Assembly (NCBI RefSeq): GCF_041270065.1
Contig: NZ_CP065958.1
Coordinates: forward strand, 2,666,001 to 2,730,000
DNA from: Streptomyces fradiae
Lineage (GTDB): Bacteria; Actinomycetota; Actinomycetes; Streptomycetales; Streptomycetaceae
DNA: 64,000 nucleotides
Reading direction: 5' to 3'
Below are positions 19,980 to 28,263 of the stretch, piece by piece (the first letter of the stretch is position 1; the number at the start of each line of letters is the position of its first letter). The notes under the pieces were generated by a model. That model did no database searches. It worked only from the letters and a program-made list of their open reading frames with translations, and was not told the origin of the DNA. The position numbers and the translations under genes are program-made.

Positions 19980-20516
19980 TCAGAGGTAGAGGTCGATCGT
20001 GAAGCGCCTCTTGCCCGGGCCGATGGTGTCGGCGTGGACCGAGCCACGAGCACGGTCGTACTTCCCGGTGCCGCCGGTGATCGCGTTGTCGAACGAGGGG
20101 GGAGGGACGGTCGGGAGGCCCTGGGGGTTGAGGATGCCGAAGACCATCCCCTGCGCGGTGAGCTGGCCGTCCGGGAGGGTGTAGGTCACGACGCACTCCT
20201 CCGCTCCGCCAGTGTCCCCGGGCAGCGCCGCCCGGGTGGTGGTGCAGAAGCCGCCGGTCTCGCCGACCTTGTTGCCGGCCTCGTCGGAGAGGATCGAGCG
20301 GACGACGGTCCGGTCGCCCTGAGCGGCCGGACCCTTGGGGTTGACGGGGAAGCGGGACTGCTCCGCGAGCTGGCCGATGAGGGTGATGACCTGGTGTTTG
20401 CCCTTGCCGTGGCCGAAATCGGCGCCCGTCTCGGCGGCGGTCGCGAGAGGGGCGCAGGCGAGGAGGGTGACCAGCGCGGTGGCCGTGCCGAGACAGGCCG
20501 ATCTGATGGTGCGCAT
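19980..20516 (-). CDS. Secreted allene-oxide-cyclase/dirigent barrel-like protein
   Basis: 178 residues from the ATG at 20516, which has AGGAG 7 bases upstream (a longer start at 20543 lacks one). Signal peptide 1-28 (RTIRSACLGTATALVTLLACAPLATAA). The mature part resembles the eight-stranded AOC/dirigent beta-barrel: 'RTVVRSILSDEAGNKVGETGGFCTT' strands, 'CVVTYTLPDGQLTAQGMVFG' and the diagnostic 'AITGGTGKYDRARGSV' followed by the C-terminal strand. In plants this fold handles hydrophobic ligands; in Streptomyces the function is unknown. It lies between the tRNA and the tRNA fragment, so it may be cargo of an old insertion. Confidence 0.75.
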   Translation of the reverse strand: MRTIRSACLGTATALVTLLACAPLATAAETGADFGHGKGKHQVITLIGQLAEQSRFPVNPKGPAAQGDRTVVRSILSDEAGNKVGETGGFCTTTRAALPGDTGGAEECVVTYTLPDGQLTAQGMVFGILNPQGLPTVPPPSFDNAITGGTGKYDRARGSVHADTIGPGKRRFTIDLYL

Positions 20517-20643
20517 CGTGCGGCTCCTGAGATTGATGCTCATGGATGGTCAGGGGATGAAACGGTCATGCGATTTCATGCATAACCTCGGCCCTGCCGC
20601 CGCCCGGGACGTCCCGGCACGACCCACCGGCAGATCCGACCGA

Positions 20644-21549
20644 TCAGACCAACCTGGGACGGGGGCCCGGCAAGCCGGAGCTGGGCGTGGGCCCCTTCTC
20701 AGCAATTGGGCGCAGGCTCGAGTCCTGCGTGTGGAGGGTGGCGCGGAGTTGGGTGGCCCAGGCGCGGGGGTGGGTGGTGTTGCCGTTGTGGCCGCCGGGG
20801 AAGGGGGTGACCGGGCGGTCGAGCAGGGCGGCGAGGCGGTGGGCGGCCTGGTAGTCGTAGACCGTTGTCGGGGTGGTCCGCCCGGTGGCCGGCAGGATGC
20901 GGACGGGGGTGGTGGCGAGGGCGTCGCGGCAGCCGGGATCGGTGCGCAGGGCGGTGAACTCGGTGGTGATGAAGTGGGCGAAGTTGCTGCGGCGCTGTGC
21001 GTCCATCGGCTGCGGGGTCAGGTCGGGTTCGGCGTCGGGGCCGGCCGGGTCGATGCCGAGGGACGCCGCGATGGCGGGGAGGGCGGCGGGCAGGCCGCGC
21101 GTGGCGAACAGGTCCTGGAGGTGGGCCAGTTCGGCGCGGTGGGCCTCGGCGTCGAGGCCGGCGTCGAGCAGCCAGGGGGCGACGGGCTCGTGGGCGATCA
21201 GGGTGTCGAGCTGATCGCCGTGGCCGGCGGCCAGGTGGAGGCCGATCACGGCGCCGAAGCTGCAGCCGAGCATGTACGCCGGGCCGTCGGCGACGTGGGC
21301 GAGGAGGCGGTGGGCGTCATCGGTGTGGTCGGCCATGGTGACGGGCCGCCCGGGGTCGTCGAGGGTGCTGCGGGACAGGCCGCGGCGGTCGTACGTGAGC
21401 AGGGTGAAGTCGTCGGCCAGGGCGTCCACGAGGTCGGCGGTGCGCCGGGCGTCGCCCTCCCCGCTCTGCGAGATGAACAGGAGCGGGCCGGTGCCGCGCC
21501 GCTCGAAGTAGAGGGTCGCGCCGTCGACGGGCAGCAGGCCGGTGGTCAT
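20644..21549 (-). CDS. Alpha/beta-fold hydrolase with tRNA-derived C-terminus
   Basis: 301 residues. Alpha/beta-hydrolase core with nucleophile elbow GCSFG (Ser97), 'LLTYDRRGLSRS' after strand 3 and a likely catalytic His in GGHNGNTTHP. Substrate unknown. ATG 21549 has AAGGAGGA 7 bases upstream. The C-terminal 40 residues after the catalytic His are abnormal: residues about 274-287 are encoded antisense by a degenerate tRNA-Arg 3' half (20690-20728), so the natural C-terminus was probably replaced by an integration event. It is divergent from the MarR gene across an operator array and probably controlled by it. Confidence 0.85.
   Translation of the reverse strand: MTTGLLPVDGATLYFERRGTGPLLFISQSGEGDARRTADLVDALADDFTLLTYDRRGLSRSTLDDPGRPVTMADHTDDAHRLLAHVADGPAYMLGCSFGAVIGLHLAAGHGDQLDTLIAHEPVAPWLLDAGLDAEAHRAELAHLQDLFATRGLPAALPAIAASLGIDPAGPDAEPDLTPQPMDAQRRSNFAHFITTEFTALRTDPGCRDALATTPVRILPATGRTTPTTVYDYQAAHRLAALLDRPVTPFPGGHNGNTTHPRAWATQLRATLHTQDSSLRPIAEKGPTPSSGLPGPRPRLV
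20690..20728 (+). repeat. Degenerate copy of tRNA-Arg(UCU) 3' half (possible att scar)
   Basis: Aligns without gaps to tRNA bases 19674-19712 at a constant offset of 1016 bases, 33 of 39 positions identical, including the whole T-loop core and anticodon-loop TTCT. It stops before the acceptor strand and cannot fold as a tRNA. Confidence 0.8.
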
Positions 21550-21586
21550 CAGGAGTCCTCCTTCGCCGGATGGTGGCCTTCAAAGT

Positions 21587-21636
21587 AATGCATCTTTTCT
21601 GATGTATCAATCTTGATGCATCTGGAGGGATGTATC
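21587..21636. promoter_or_regulatory. Four GATGYATC octamers on an exact 14-bp period
   Basis: AATGCATC (21587), GATGTATC (21601), GATGCATC (21615) and GATGTATC (21629), each separated by exactly 6 bases. The octamer is itself palindromic. The array fills the hydrolase-MarR intergenic region and the last copy overlaps the MarR ribosome-binding site, so binding would block both genes. Likely the MarR operator. Confidence 0.75.
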
Positions 21637-21638
21637 TT

Positions 21639-22091
21639 GTGGGTGTGAACGGCATGGATCTGGCCCTGCTGGGGCGCACCCTGATGAAGCTCGGCGAGGC
21701 CGCCATCCCGACCGAGGGCATCGGCGCCCACGGCACGAGCACCCAGTCGGTGATCATCGTCGCGGCCGATATCAGGGCCCATCCCGGCACACCCGTCAAG
21801 GACATCGCCGCGCGGACCGGCTTCCCCCAGAGCAAGGTCTCCGCGTGCGTCGCCCGCCTCCGCGAAGCCGGCACGGTCGAGACACGCACCGACCCGGCCG
21901 ACCGCCGCCGCACCCTCATCACGCCCTCCCCGAGCGCCTCCCCCCGCGTCGCGGCCGTCCGCGCCGCCGACATCGACGGCGTCCTCACCCGCGCGCTGGA
22001 GGACCCGGCTCGACTCGACGAGGTCAAGGCCGCCCTGAACGTCCTCGCTCAGCACCTCGACCCGACCGCCCTCGCCCGGATCGGCGGCTGA
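21639..22091 (+). CDS. MarR-type winged-helix transcriptional regulator
   Basis: 150 residues from GTG 21639, chosen because GGAGGG ends 9 bases upstream; ATG 21630 sits too close to that site and overlaps an operator copy. The winged helix is seen in 'GTSTQSVIIVAADIRAHPGTPVKDIAARTGFPQSKVSACVARLREAGTVETRTDPADRRRTLI', a typical MarR recognition helix and wing (DPADRRR). It probably represses itself and the divergent hydrolase through the four-octamer array. The inducer is unknown. Confidence 0.88.
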   Translation: MGVNGMDLALLGRTLMKLGEAAIPTEGIGAHGTSTQSVIIVAADIRAHPGTPVKDIAARTGFPQSKVSACVARLREAGTVETRTDPADRRRTLITPSPSASPRVAAVRAADIDGVLTRALEDPARLDEVKAALNVLAQHLDPTALARIGG

Positions 22092-22154
22092 GCCGGCCGC
22101 TGAGCGGGCGGGCTGAGTACGATCGCCCGCAGCGGTACGAGGAAGGGTGGGGGC

Positions 22155-22892
22155 ATGCGTCGACTGCTGCTGCTCGGCTCGCTGTTGGTGCTCATCACCG
22201 GGTGTGGGGTGGTGCAGAACTCCAACGGTGAGGCGACGGATGCCGCGCGGGAGGCGGCCAGGAGGGCGGGCGAGCGTCTGTACGGCCAGCGGCCGCGCAC
22301 GGCCGAGGAGGTCGGGCGGTCCGCCGCCGGCATCGACGGGGTGGACGTGCTGCGGGTGACCGGCACCTCGACGCACGAAGGGGACGGCGTGGAGGTGGTC
22401 GTCCGGACGTCCGGCTCGGCGTACAACAGTTGGTTCGACCTCGAGGAGGTCACCGTGCTCCGCTGTTTCGCGGTGCGGGTGTCGCCGACGTCGGAGTGGC
22501 GCGAGGAGCCGCGTGACGTGGACTGCCCGGAGGGACCTCCGCTGACCTTCGCCCCACCGCCCGCGCCGCCCGAGCTGCCGTACGGGGAGCAGCTGCGCGC
22601 CAAGCTTCCGCGGGTGCCGCGGGGTGGCCGGGTCGACGAGGCCGAGGTGCGCCGCGCGGTCGCCGCCCTGGACCTGGATCCGGCGATCCGTAGCGAGGTG
22701 CGGGCGGAGGACGGGCGGGTCGGCGTTCTCCTGTCGGTGCAGGGCAACGGCTTCGACGCGCAGGACTGTGTCCTCGCCCGGGTGAGCCCCGGCGCCACCG
22801 AGGTGTGGACGCCGACCCGGATCCAGCGGATGCCCGGGGAGGGCGGCTGCAGCGTGAGCAACGCGCTGCACCCGGCGCCGCCACCGCACTGA
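22155..22892 (+). CDS. Putative lipoprotein of unknown function
   Basis: 245 residues. A type II signal peptide with lipobox LITGC (Cys17) directs lipidation outside the membrane. The mature domain shows no family I recognise; it has a Pro-rich middle (APPPAPPELP) and two well-separated alpha/beta-like halves, four later Cys residues that could pair. ATG 22155 with GGAAGGG upstream. It stands alone between the MarR gene and the convergent DUF998 gene. Confidence 0.78.
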   Translation: MRRLLLLGSLLVLITGCGVVQNSNGEATDAAREAARRAGERLYGQRPRTAEEVGRSAAGIDGVDVLRVTGTSTHEGDGVEVVVRTSGSAYNSWFDLEEVTVLRCFAVRVSPTSEWREEPRDVDCPEGPPLTFAPPPAPPELPYGEQLRAKLPRVPRGGRVDEAEVRRAVAALDLDPAIRSEVRAEDGRVGVLLSVQGNGFDAQDCVLARVSPGATEVWTPTRIQRMPGEGGCSVSNALHPAPPPH

Positions 22893-22925
22893 CCGGCCGG
22901 ACGGAAGGACGGACGGCTGTCCGGC

Positions 22926-23630
22926 TCAGGCTGCAAGCCCCGGGCGCTCGGACCGGTCTCCGGCGAGGCGGGCCGTCACCGCGGCCAGCCACACCAGCCC
23001 GAGGCCCGCGCCGGCGGTGAACGCCAGGACCGAGGCGGCGGAGGCCATGAACCCGGCGAGGACGACCGCCGGGGCGATCCGCGAGGCCACGGCCCAGGCT
23101 CGGTGGCCCCGCGCGGCGAGCGGGCGCGCCAGGACGACGAACACGGCGCACAGCGCGACGTAACCGACCATCCCGGCGAGCATGTGGCCGGCGCCGTGCC
23201 CGCTCATCACGGTCGTGTCGGGCGCGCCGACGGGAAAGCCCGCCCCGGCGTCGGCCGGGAGGGCGGCGGCCGCCCAGAACGAGGCCCCGAACACGCCCAC
23301 CAGGGCCGGACCCCACGTACCGCCCGCCCCGCCGCTCAGCTCGCGCCGCAGACCGACCGCGCCGGCGGTCAACAGGGCGCCGGTGAGCAGGAAGTTCACC
23401 GTCTGGATCCAACCGCCGTCGCCGAGGGCGAGCTGGCTGATCGCGTTGCGCGCGAAGTCGAATCCGTCACGGCTGAACCCCTGGACGACCCCGGCGAGAA
23501 GGAACACCGGGCCCGCGACGACCGCGCCGCCCATCAGCCCCCGCCCCCGTGCCCCGGACCGGGCCGCGGGCAGCACAGCGGCGGGGGCGGAAGCGGGGTT
23601 GGCGCGGGGGGCGTTGAGCGTGTGGGTCAT
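22926..23630 (-). CDS. DUF998 integral membrane protein
   Basis: 234 residues with about six TM helices. The motif GFDFARNAISQLALGDGGWIQTVNF between TM1 and TM2 is characteristic of DUF998, as is the later HGAGHMLAGMVGYVAL helix with histidines facing the membrane. Function of the family is unknown. ATG 23630 with GAGGAAGG upstream, which is one arm of a 14-bp inverted repeat. Confidence 0.85.
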   Translation of the reverse strand: MTHTLNAPRANPASAPAAVLPAARSGARGRGLMGGAVVAGPVFLLAGVVQGFSRDGFDFARNAISQLALGDGGWIQTVNFLLTGALLTAGAVGLRRELSGGAGGTWGPALVGVFGASFWAAAALPADAGAGFPVGAPDTTVMSGHGAGHMLAGMVGYVALCAVFVVLARPLAARGHRAWAVASRIAPAVVLAGFMASAASVLAFTAGAGLGLVWLAAVTARLAGDRSERPGLAA

Positions 23631-23636
23631 GGCGGG

Positions 23637-23705
23637 CCTTCCTCGTACCGGTCTGGTCGCACATATGACCGGTGAGGAGCGGCGAACTCATCGGTACGAG
23701 GAAGG
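23637..23705. repeat. 14-bp perfect inverted repeat, arms 41 bases apart
   Basis: CCTTCCTCGTACCG (23637-23650) and its exact complement CGGTACGAGGAAGG (23692-23705). The left arm contains the ribosome-binding site of the DUF998 gene on the minus strand; the right arm gives an equivalent site on the plus strand with an ATG 8 bases later that opens only a 27-codon frame. Confidence 0.7.
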
Positions 23706-23832
23706 TGCCCCATGTCATCTCTACGACGACTCCGGCGATCTGGCCGTGTCAGCCCAGGCCTTCCCCGTCGCCGGCGCGGAGCCTTGCCCCGCTGACATCA
23801 ACCTCGATCAGGCCTTCTGATGGAATGACGTC

Positions 23833-24369
23833 GTGTTCTACGCCGATCTCAGTCCCTACGCCTACCTCCCGGCCGAGGACGGCGATGTGTTCACCGAAGC
23901 CGGTGCCGGCCTGCGGTTCGTCACCGTGCGGAACGCCTACCGGCGGCTCAACATCGGCTGGCTGGAGTCCGGACAGCCTTGGACCAAGGGGCCGGCGTCC
24001 GCGGACTTCGTCTCCAAACTGCTGGCGGTGCTGGACGGGCAGGGCGTGAACCAGGCGCTCGGCCTGCACGAGTGCGACCTGTGTCCCGTACCGCTCGATT
24101 CTGCCCGCCCCTGGTACGAACCCCGGCCGGGACACCGACGCGCGAGCGCCGCTACGGGCGAGATCCGGGTACCCGGGGCTCCGGGAACCGCCTACGCCGC
24201 GCCCCAGTTGATCGGGCACTACGTCGCCGATCACCGCTACCTGCCGCCCCGGGAGTTCGTCGACGCCGTCCTGGCCTTCGACCTGCAGGACCGCTCGGCC
24301 GCGTACCCGGCGATCGCCTTCCCTTGGATTCCCGACGACGCCGAGCTGTACGACGCCTTGGCCGAGTGA
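23833..24369 (+). CDS. Conserved hypothetical protein
   Basis: 178 residues, GTG start. Begins VFYADLSPYAYLPAEDGDVF and contains 'RLNIGWLESGQPWTKGPAS', a CDLCP cysteine pair and 'RYLPPREFVDAVLAF', 'IPDDAELYDALAE' at the end. Proteins with this layout are widespread in Streptomyces without assigned function. No signal peptide or TM segment; CxxC might bind metal. The ribosome site is weak. Confidence 0.75.
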   Translation: MFYADLSPYAYLPAEDGDVFTEAGAGLRFVTVRNAYRRLNIGWLESGQPWTKGPASADFVSKLLAVLDGQGVNQALGLHECDLCPVPLDSARPWYEPRPGHRRASAATGEIRVPGAPGTAYAAPQLIGHYVADHRYLPPREFVDAVLAFDLQDRSAAYPAIAFPWIPDDAELYDALAE

Positions 24370-24454
24370 CCTCCCGCGCCGCCCCGGCGCCACAGGCTGT
24401 CCCCGGCGGCGGACACACACGGCGTCAGGGTGACCGCAGGGGCGACCACAGGCG

Positions 24455-24967
24455 CTACCCCAGCGCCGCCGGGAGGCCGTTCAGGCGGAGGCGGGTGGCG
24501 CCGCGGAGGTGGGGGAGGTCGTCTTCCGGGCGGGCGGAGGGGGTCAGGAAGGCGGCTTGTTCGGTCCAGCGCAGGTGGGTGCCGTCGGGGTGCGGGTGGA
24601 GTTCGACGGTCACCAGGGAGGCCCAGCGGGGGATGTCGTCCACGTGGGATGTGTACGTGTAGACGACGCGCGCGGCCGGCACGATGTCGAGGTACCGGGA
24701 TGCGTAGGCGAGCCGTTCCGGTGCGGCGCCCGTGGTCGTGAAGAGGCTCGACGCGGTCTCGCCGCCGTTCACCGTGAAGTCGTGGGTGTACGAGACCTGG
24801 CGGCCGGGCAGCCTGAACCACCGGCGCCGGGCCGGGGTGTCGGCGAACGCGCCGAAGACCGTGTCCGGGGGTGCCGCCAGGTGGGCCTCCACGGTGAAGG
24901 TGTCGTGCCGGGTGTCGTGCTGCCGCACGTACTCGACCGAATCCGGTGCGGTGGGCTTCAAGGGCAT
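24455..24967 (-). CDS. SRPBCC (START/Bet v1-like) domain protein, AHSA1 type
   Basis: 170 residues. The N-terminal strand and helix 'TFTVEAHLAAPPDTVFGAFADTPARRRWF', the 'DFTVNGGETASSLF' strands, 'VTVELHPHPDGTHLRWTEQAAFL' and the final amphipathic helix region fit the AHSA1/SRPBCC fold, a hydrophobic-ligand cavity. Function unknown; such small proteins often accompany ArsR regulators, but none is adjacent here. The last residues (LRLNGLPAALG) replace the usual long C-terminal helix, so it may be slightly atypical. Confidence 0.8.
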   Translation of the reverse strand: MPLKPTAPDSVEYVRQHDTRHDTFTVEAHLAAPPDTVFGAFADTPARRRWFRLPGRQVSYTHDFTVNGGETASSLFTTTGAAPERLAYASRYLDIVPAARVVYTYTSHVDDIPRWASLVTVELHPHPDGTHLRWTEQAAFLTPSARPEDDLPHLRGATRLRLNGLPAALG

Positions 24968-25157
24968 ATGTCCCTCACAACGTCGAGATCAGGGGGGTCA
25001 AGGGGGCTTCAGAATTCGGCGGCCGGTCGTCTCGTCACCGTGCCAGGTGAACGGTCCGCCGTCGAACGGCCTCCTCGCCCCTCCCCGCTGACCAGCCCCC
25101 GCACCCGGCCCGCACCCGACCCGCACCCGACTCCCCCTCCCCCGAAGGAATCGCACC

Positions 25158-25877
25158 GTGACGCACACGCTGAACCTGTGGCGCCGACAGCTGGGCGAAG
25201 TACCCGCCTCGGTCTGGGAACGCACCGATCTCGACACACTGATCCTCGCGGAGAACGGGCTCACCCACCTCCCGCCCGAGATAGGCGGGCTACGGCGGCT
25301 GTCCACCCTGGATCTCGGCCACAACCGGCTCACCTCGCTGCCCGCCGAACTCGGCCGCCTGACCGGCCTCGACGCCTTTCTCTACCTCCACGACAACGAG
25401 CTCGCCGACCTCCCCGACACCCTCGGCGAGCTCCGCCGGCTGCGCTACCTCAACGTCGGCGAGAACCGGCTCACCGCCCTGCCCGAGGCCCTCGGCCGGA
25501 TGACCGGACTGGTCGAACTCCGGGCGCAGCACAACCGCCTGACGACCCTTCCGGAGACGATCGGCTCCCTCCGCGACCTGCGCGAGCTCTGGCTCCGGGG
25601 CAACACGATCACCCATCTGCCGCCGTCCACGGCCGCCCTGCGCGCACTGCGCCATCTGGATCTGCGCGAGAACGCCCTCACCGAGCTCCCGGAGCCGCTC
25701 GCCGGCCTGCCCCTGCTGCGGCACATCGACGTCCGCAGCAACCGGCTCACCCGGCTGCCGGACTGGATCGCCGAGCTGCCCGCGCTGGAGAAGCTGGACC
25801 TCCGTTGGAATCTCTGCGTTCCGCCCCCGGCGCTCCTGGCCCGGCTCGAACGGCGCGGCTGCGTCGTCCTGCGGTGA
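25158..25877 (+). CDS. Leucine-rich-repeat protein
   Basis: 239 residues made almost wholly of bacterial-type LRR units of 23-24 residues (LxxLxLxxNxLTxLPxxLGxL), about nine copies from residue 20 to 220, with a short capping N-terminus and a C-terminal cap (LARLERRGCVVLR). No signal peptide, so cytoplasmic. LRRs form curved protein-binding scaffolds. GTG 25158 with GAAGGAA upstream. Immediately downstream on the same strand is a signal-transduction ATPase that lacks its own DNA-binding domain, which makes a sensor/ATPase partnership possible but unproven. Confidence 0.9.
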   Translation: MTHTLNLWRRQLGEVPASVWERTDLDTLILAENGLTHLPPEIGGLRRLSTLDLGHNRLTSLPAELGRLTGLDAFLYLHDNELADLPDTLGELRRLRYLNVGENRLTALPEALGRMTGLVELRAQHNRLTTLPETIGSLRDLRELWLRGNTITHLPPSTAALRALRHLDLRENALTELPEPLAGLPLLRHIDVRSNRLTRLPDWIAELPALEKLDLRWNLCVPPPALLARLERRGCVVLR

Positions 25878-26048
25878 GGCCCCGTCTGCGGTGAGCCCCC
25901 TTCCACGGTGATCCCCCGTCACCGGGGAGGGTGACACCGGCGTCATCCGCGCTACCTCACCCCACCCTTCCGCGTTGACGTCCCGTGACGCCTTTTGCAG
26001 TGACGGTTCTGCACGGCGGACCTGCGGGTTCGGGGGCGGGATGACGAG

Positions 26049-28067
26049 ATGTGGGACGACGTGACGGGGGTAGTGGGCGTGTGGGCAGGGCAGGGCGGCG
26101 GCGGGGTGCGGCTGCTTGAGCGGGCGGCCGGGCCGCAGGGGCTCGTCGGGCGGGAGGCGGAGCTCGCGGCGGTGCGGGCGGCGCTCGGGGCGCATCGGCT
26201 GGTGAGCGTGACCGGGGCCGCCGGGGTCGGAAAGAGCCGGCTCGCGCTTGCGGCAGTGGCGCCGGAGGAGGCGCCGTGGCGGGCGATGGTGCGGGTGCGG
26301 TGGCACGACGGGGTGCCGGTGGGGCCGCGGGCGCTCGCCGGGCGGATCGCGCAGGCGCTCGACGCGGCGGCCGGCGGGTACGGGCGGGTGGGCACGGCGG
26401 GCAATGCGGCCGGCACCGTACGGGTGGGCGCGGCGCTCGAACTGGCCGATGCCGTACGGGCGTTGCCGGACGACGAGCTGCTGCTGATCCTGGACGACGT
26501 CGACCCTGTGCACGGGCAGTGCGCCGGGGTCGTGCAGTCGCTGCTCATGGCGCTGCCCGCGCTGCGCGTGCTGGTCACCGCGCGGCGGCCGCTGGGGCTC
26601 GGCGACGAGCATGTCGTACGGCTCGCGCCGCTGGCCACCGAGCCGGCGGCCGAGCTGCTCCGGGCCTCGGCGGAGGCGCACGGGGTGACCAGTGAGCCGG
26701 ATCCGGCCGCCGTCGCCCGGGTCTGCCGGCTCCTGGAGGGCAATCCGCTGGCGATCGAACTGGCCGCCGCGCAGCTGACCGACCTCCCCGCCGACGATCT
26801 CGCCGACCGCCTCCAGGACGGGCAGTGCTGGCTGTCGGCGACCGGTCCGCTGCTGAAGCGGCACCGTTCCTGGCGCGCCTCGCTCGGCGCCGTCCACGCG
26901 CTGTGCGAGCCGGGCGTACGGAAGGCCTGGCGGCGGCTCAGCGTGTTCGCGGGCGACTTCACCGAGCGGGCCGCGGTCTTCGTGTGCGAGGGCGCCGACC
27001 TCTCCCCCGACCGGGTGCCGGGCGCCCTCGCCCATCTGACCGCGATCGGGGCCCTGGAGCGGGCCTCGGAGCTCGGCTCCGTGCTCGAACCGCGCTACCG
27101 GATGGCCCGGGCCGCCCGCGACTTCGGCGCCGAACGGCTCGCGGCGGCGGGCGAGTCGGCCGCCGCCGCGAGCCGGCACGCCCGGCACTGCCGCAGCACC
27201 GCGGCGGTCGCCGAGACCCTGTGGAACACCGGGCTCCAGCAGCAGGCGGTACGGCTCGTGCAGGACGAACTCGCCGACCTCACCGCGCTGGTGCGGCGCG
27301 GCACCCTCGACCCCGGGCACGCCGAGACGGCCCTGGAGACGGTGCTCCACCTGTGGTTCTGGTGGGTGGCCCACGAGCGGGCCCGGGAGGGCGCCGGGCA
27401 CGTCCTCGCGCTGCTGCCGCGGCTGCCCGCCGCCGAGTGGCTGACCGCCCGCGGCCAGTGGCTCGCGGGCTGGCTCACCACCGGTGCCGACCCGGCCACC
27501 GCGCAGCGGCTGCTCGACCGGGCCTGGCCGATCGCGGTGCTGTGCGGCGACGACGCCCTGGTCGGCCGGATCGCCCATGTGCACGGCACGCTCGCCTGGC
27601 AGCGCGGCGACCTGCCGGCGGCCACCGCGCACTACCGCCACGCCGCCGACACCGTGCCCCCGCTCGCGCCCGGCGGCCCGACCCCGGCGGTCAGCCTCGC
27701 CGCGCTCGCGATCGTGGACTCCGCGACCGCGCCCGCCCGTGCCGTACGCACCGCGCGCCGGGCCCTCGCGCAGCCCACCGGGCACCACGACACCTGGGCG
27801 ACGGCCCTCGCGCAGTACGCCCGGGCGCTCGCCGACGTACGGGCCGGGCGCCCCGGCCGGGCCCGCCGCCGCGCCGAACGGGCCCTCGCCCACCTCGACG
27901 CCCGGCTCGACGCCCCGCAGCCGCGCGCGGCCCTGCGCCGGCTGCTCGACACCCTCCGCGACGGTGACGGAGACGCCGGCGCCGGCACATCCGGAACCGG
28001 CGCCGGCGGCGCGGCCGGAACCGGGCCCCGTCCCGTGCCCGTACCCGCCCCGCGCACCACCCCCTAG
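26049..28067 (+). CDS. AfsR/LuxR-type signal-transduction ATPase without DNA-binding domain
   Basis: 672 residues. Starts with GLVGREAEL (31-39), Walker [10 protein letters not shown] (55-63), Walker [10 protein letters not shown] (144-152), sensor-like [24 protein letters not shown] and the winged-helix region [13 protein letters not shown] typical of STAND ATPases in Streptomyces regulators. The C-terminal half is TPR-like and ends in a Gly/Ala/Pro tail rather than the LuxR HTH, and no SARP domain precedes the ATPase. It may therefore act through a partner. A 12-bp tandem repeat follows its stop. Confidence 0.85.
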   Translation: MWDDVTGVVGVWAGQGGGGVRLLERAAGPQGLVGREAELAAVRAALGAHRLVSVTGAAGVGKSRLALAAVAPEEAPWRAMVRVRWHDGVPVGPRALAGRIAQALDAAAGGYGRVGTAGNAAGTVRVGAALELADAVRALPDDELLLILDDVDPVHGQCAGVVQSLLMALPALRVLVTARRPLGLGDEHVVRLAPLATEPAAELLRASAEAHGVTSEPDPAAVARVCRLLEGNPLAIELAAAQLTDLPADDLADRLQDGQCWLSATGPLLKRHRSWRASLGAVHALCEPGVRKAWRRLSVFAGDFTERAAVFVCEGADLSPDRVPGALAHLTAIGALERASELGSVLEPRYRMARAARDFGAERLAAAGESAAAASRHARHCRSTAAVAETLWNTGLQQQAVRLVQDELADLTALVRRGTLDPGHAETALETVLHLWFWWVAHERAREGAGHVLALLPRLPAAEWLTARGQWLAGWLTTGADPATAQRLLDRAWPIAVLCGDDALVGRIAHVHGTLAWQRGDLPAATAHYRHAADTVPPLAPGGPTPAVSLAALAIVDSATAPARAVRTARRALAQPTGHHDTWATALAQYARALADVRAGRPGRARRRAERALAHLDARLDAPQPRAALRRLLDTLRDGDGDAGAGTSGTGAGGAAGTGPRPVPVPAPRTTP

Positions 28068-28070
28068 GCC

Positions 28071-28130
28071 ACACCACACGAGGCACCACACGACGCACCA
28101 CACGAGGCACCGCACAACGCACCGCACGAC
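28071..28130. repeat. 12-bp tandem repeat, five units
   Basis: Five contiguous units of consensus GCACCACACGAC with one to three changes each, beginning just after the ATPase stop. Low-GC relative to the surroundings and non-coding in the true frames. Confidence 0.85.
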
Positions 28131-28263
28131 CACCGGCCCCGCGCACCCCGGCCTGCGCCGACTGGCGGAGTCCGTTCATGCGGCGCGGTGGTCTGTCCGG
28201 GGGCGGATCGGTTCGCCGCCGCCAATCCCGGGCCCGGCCCTGACCTGCTGCGAAACTCGCGAA

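Noticed and set aside
20690..20728. Second tRNA gene
   Set aside because: Lacks the 5' half and acceptor stem; only a 39-base remnant.
23626..23820. Small gene ending DINLDQAF
   Set aside because: Partly plausible codon use, but no start with a ribosome site and no recognised family; kept only as a possible remnant.
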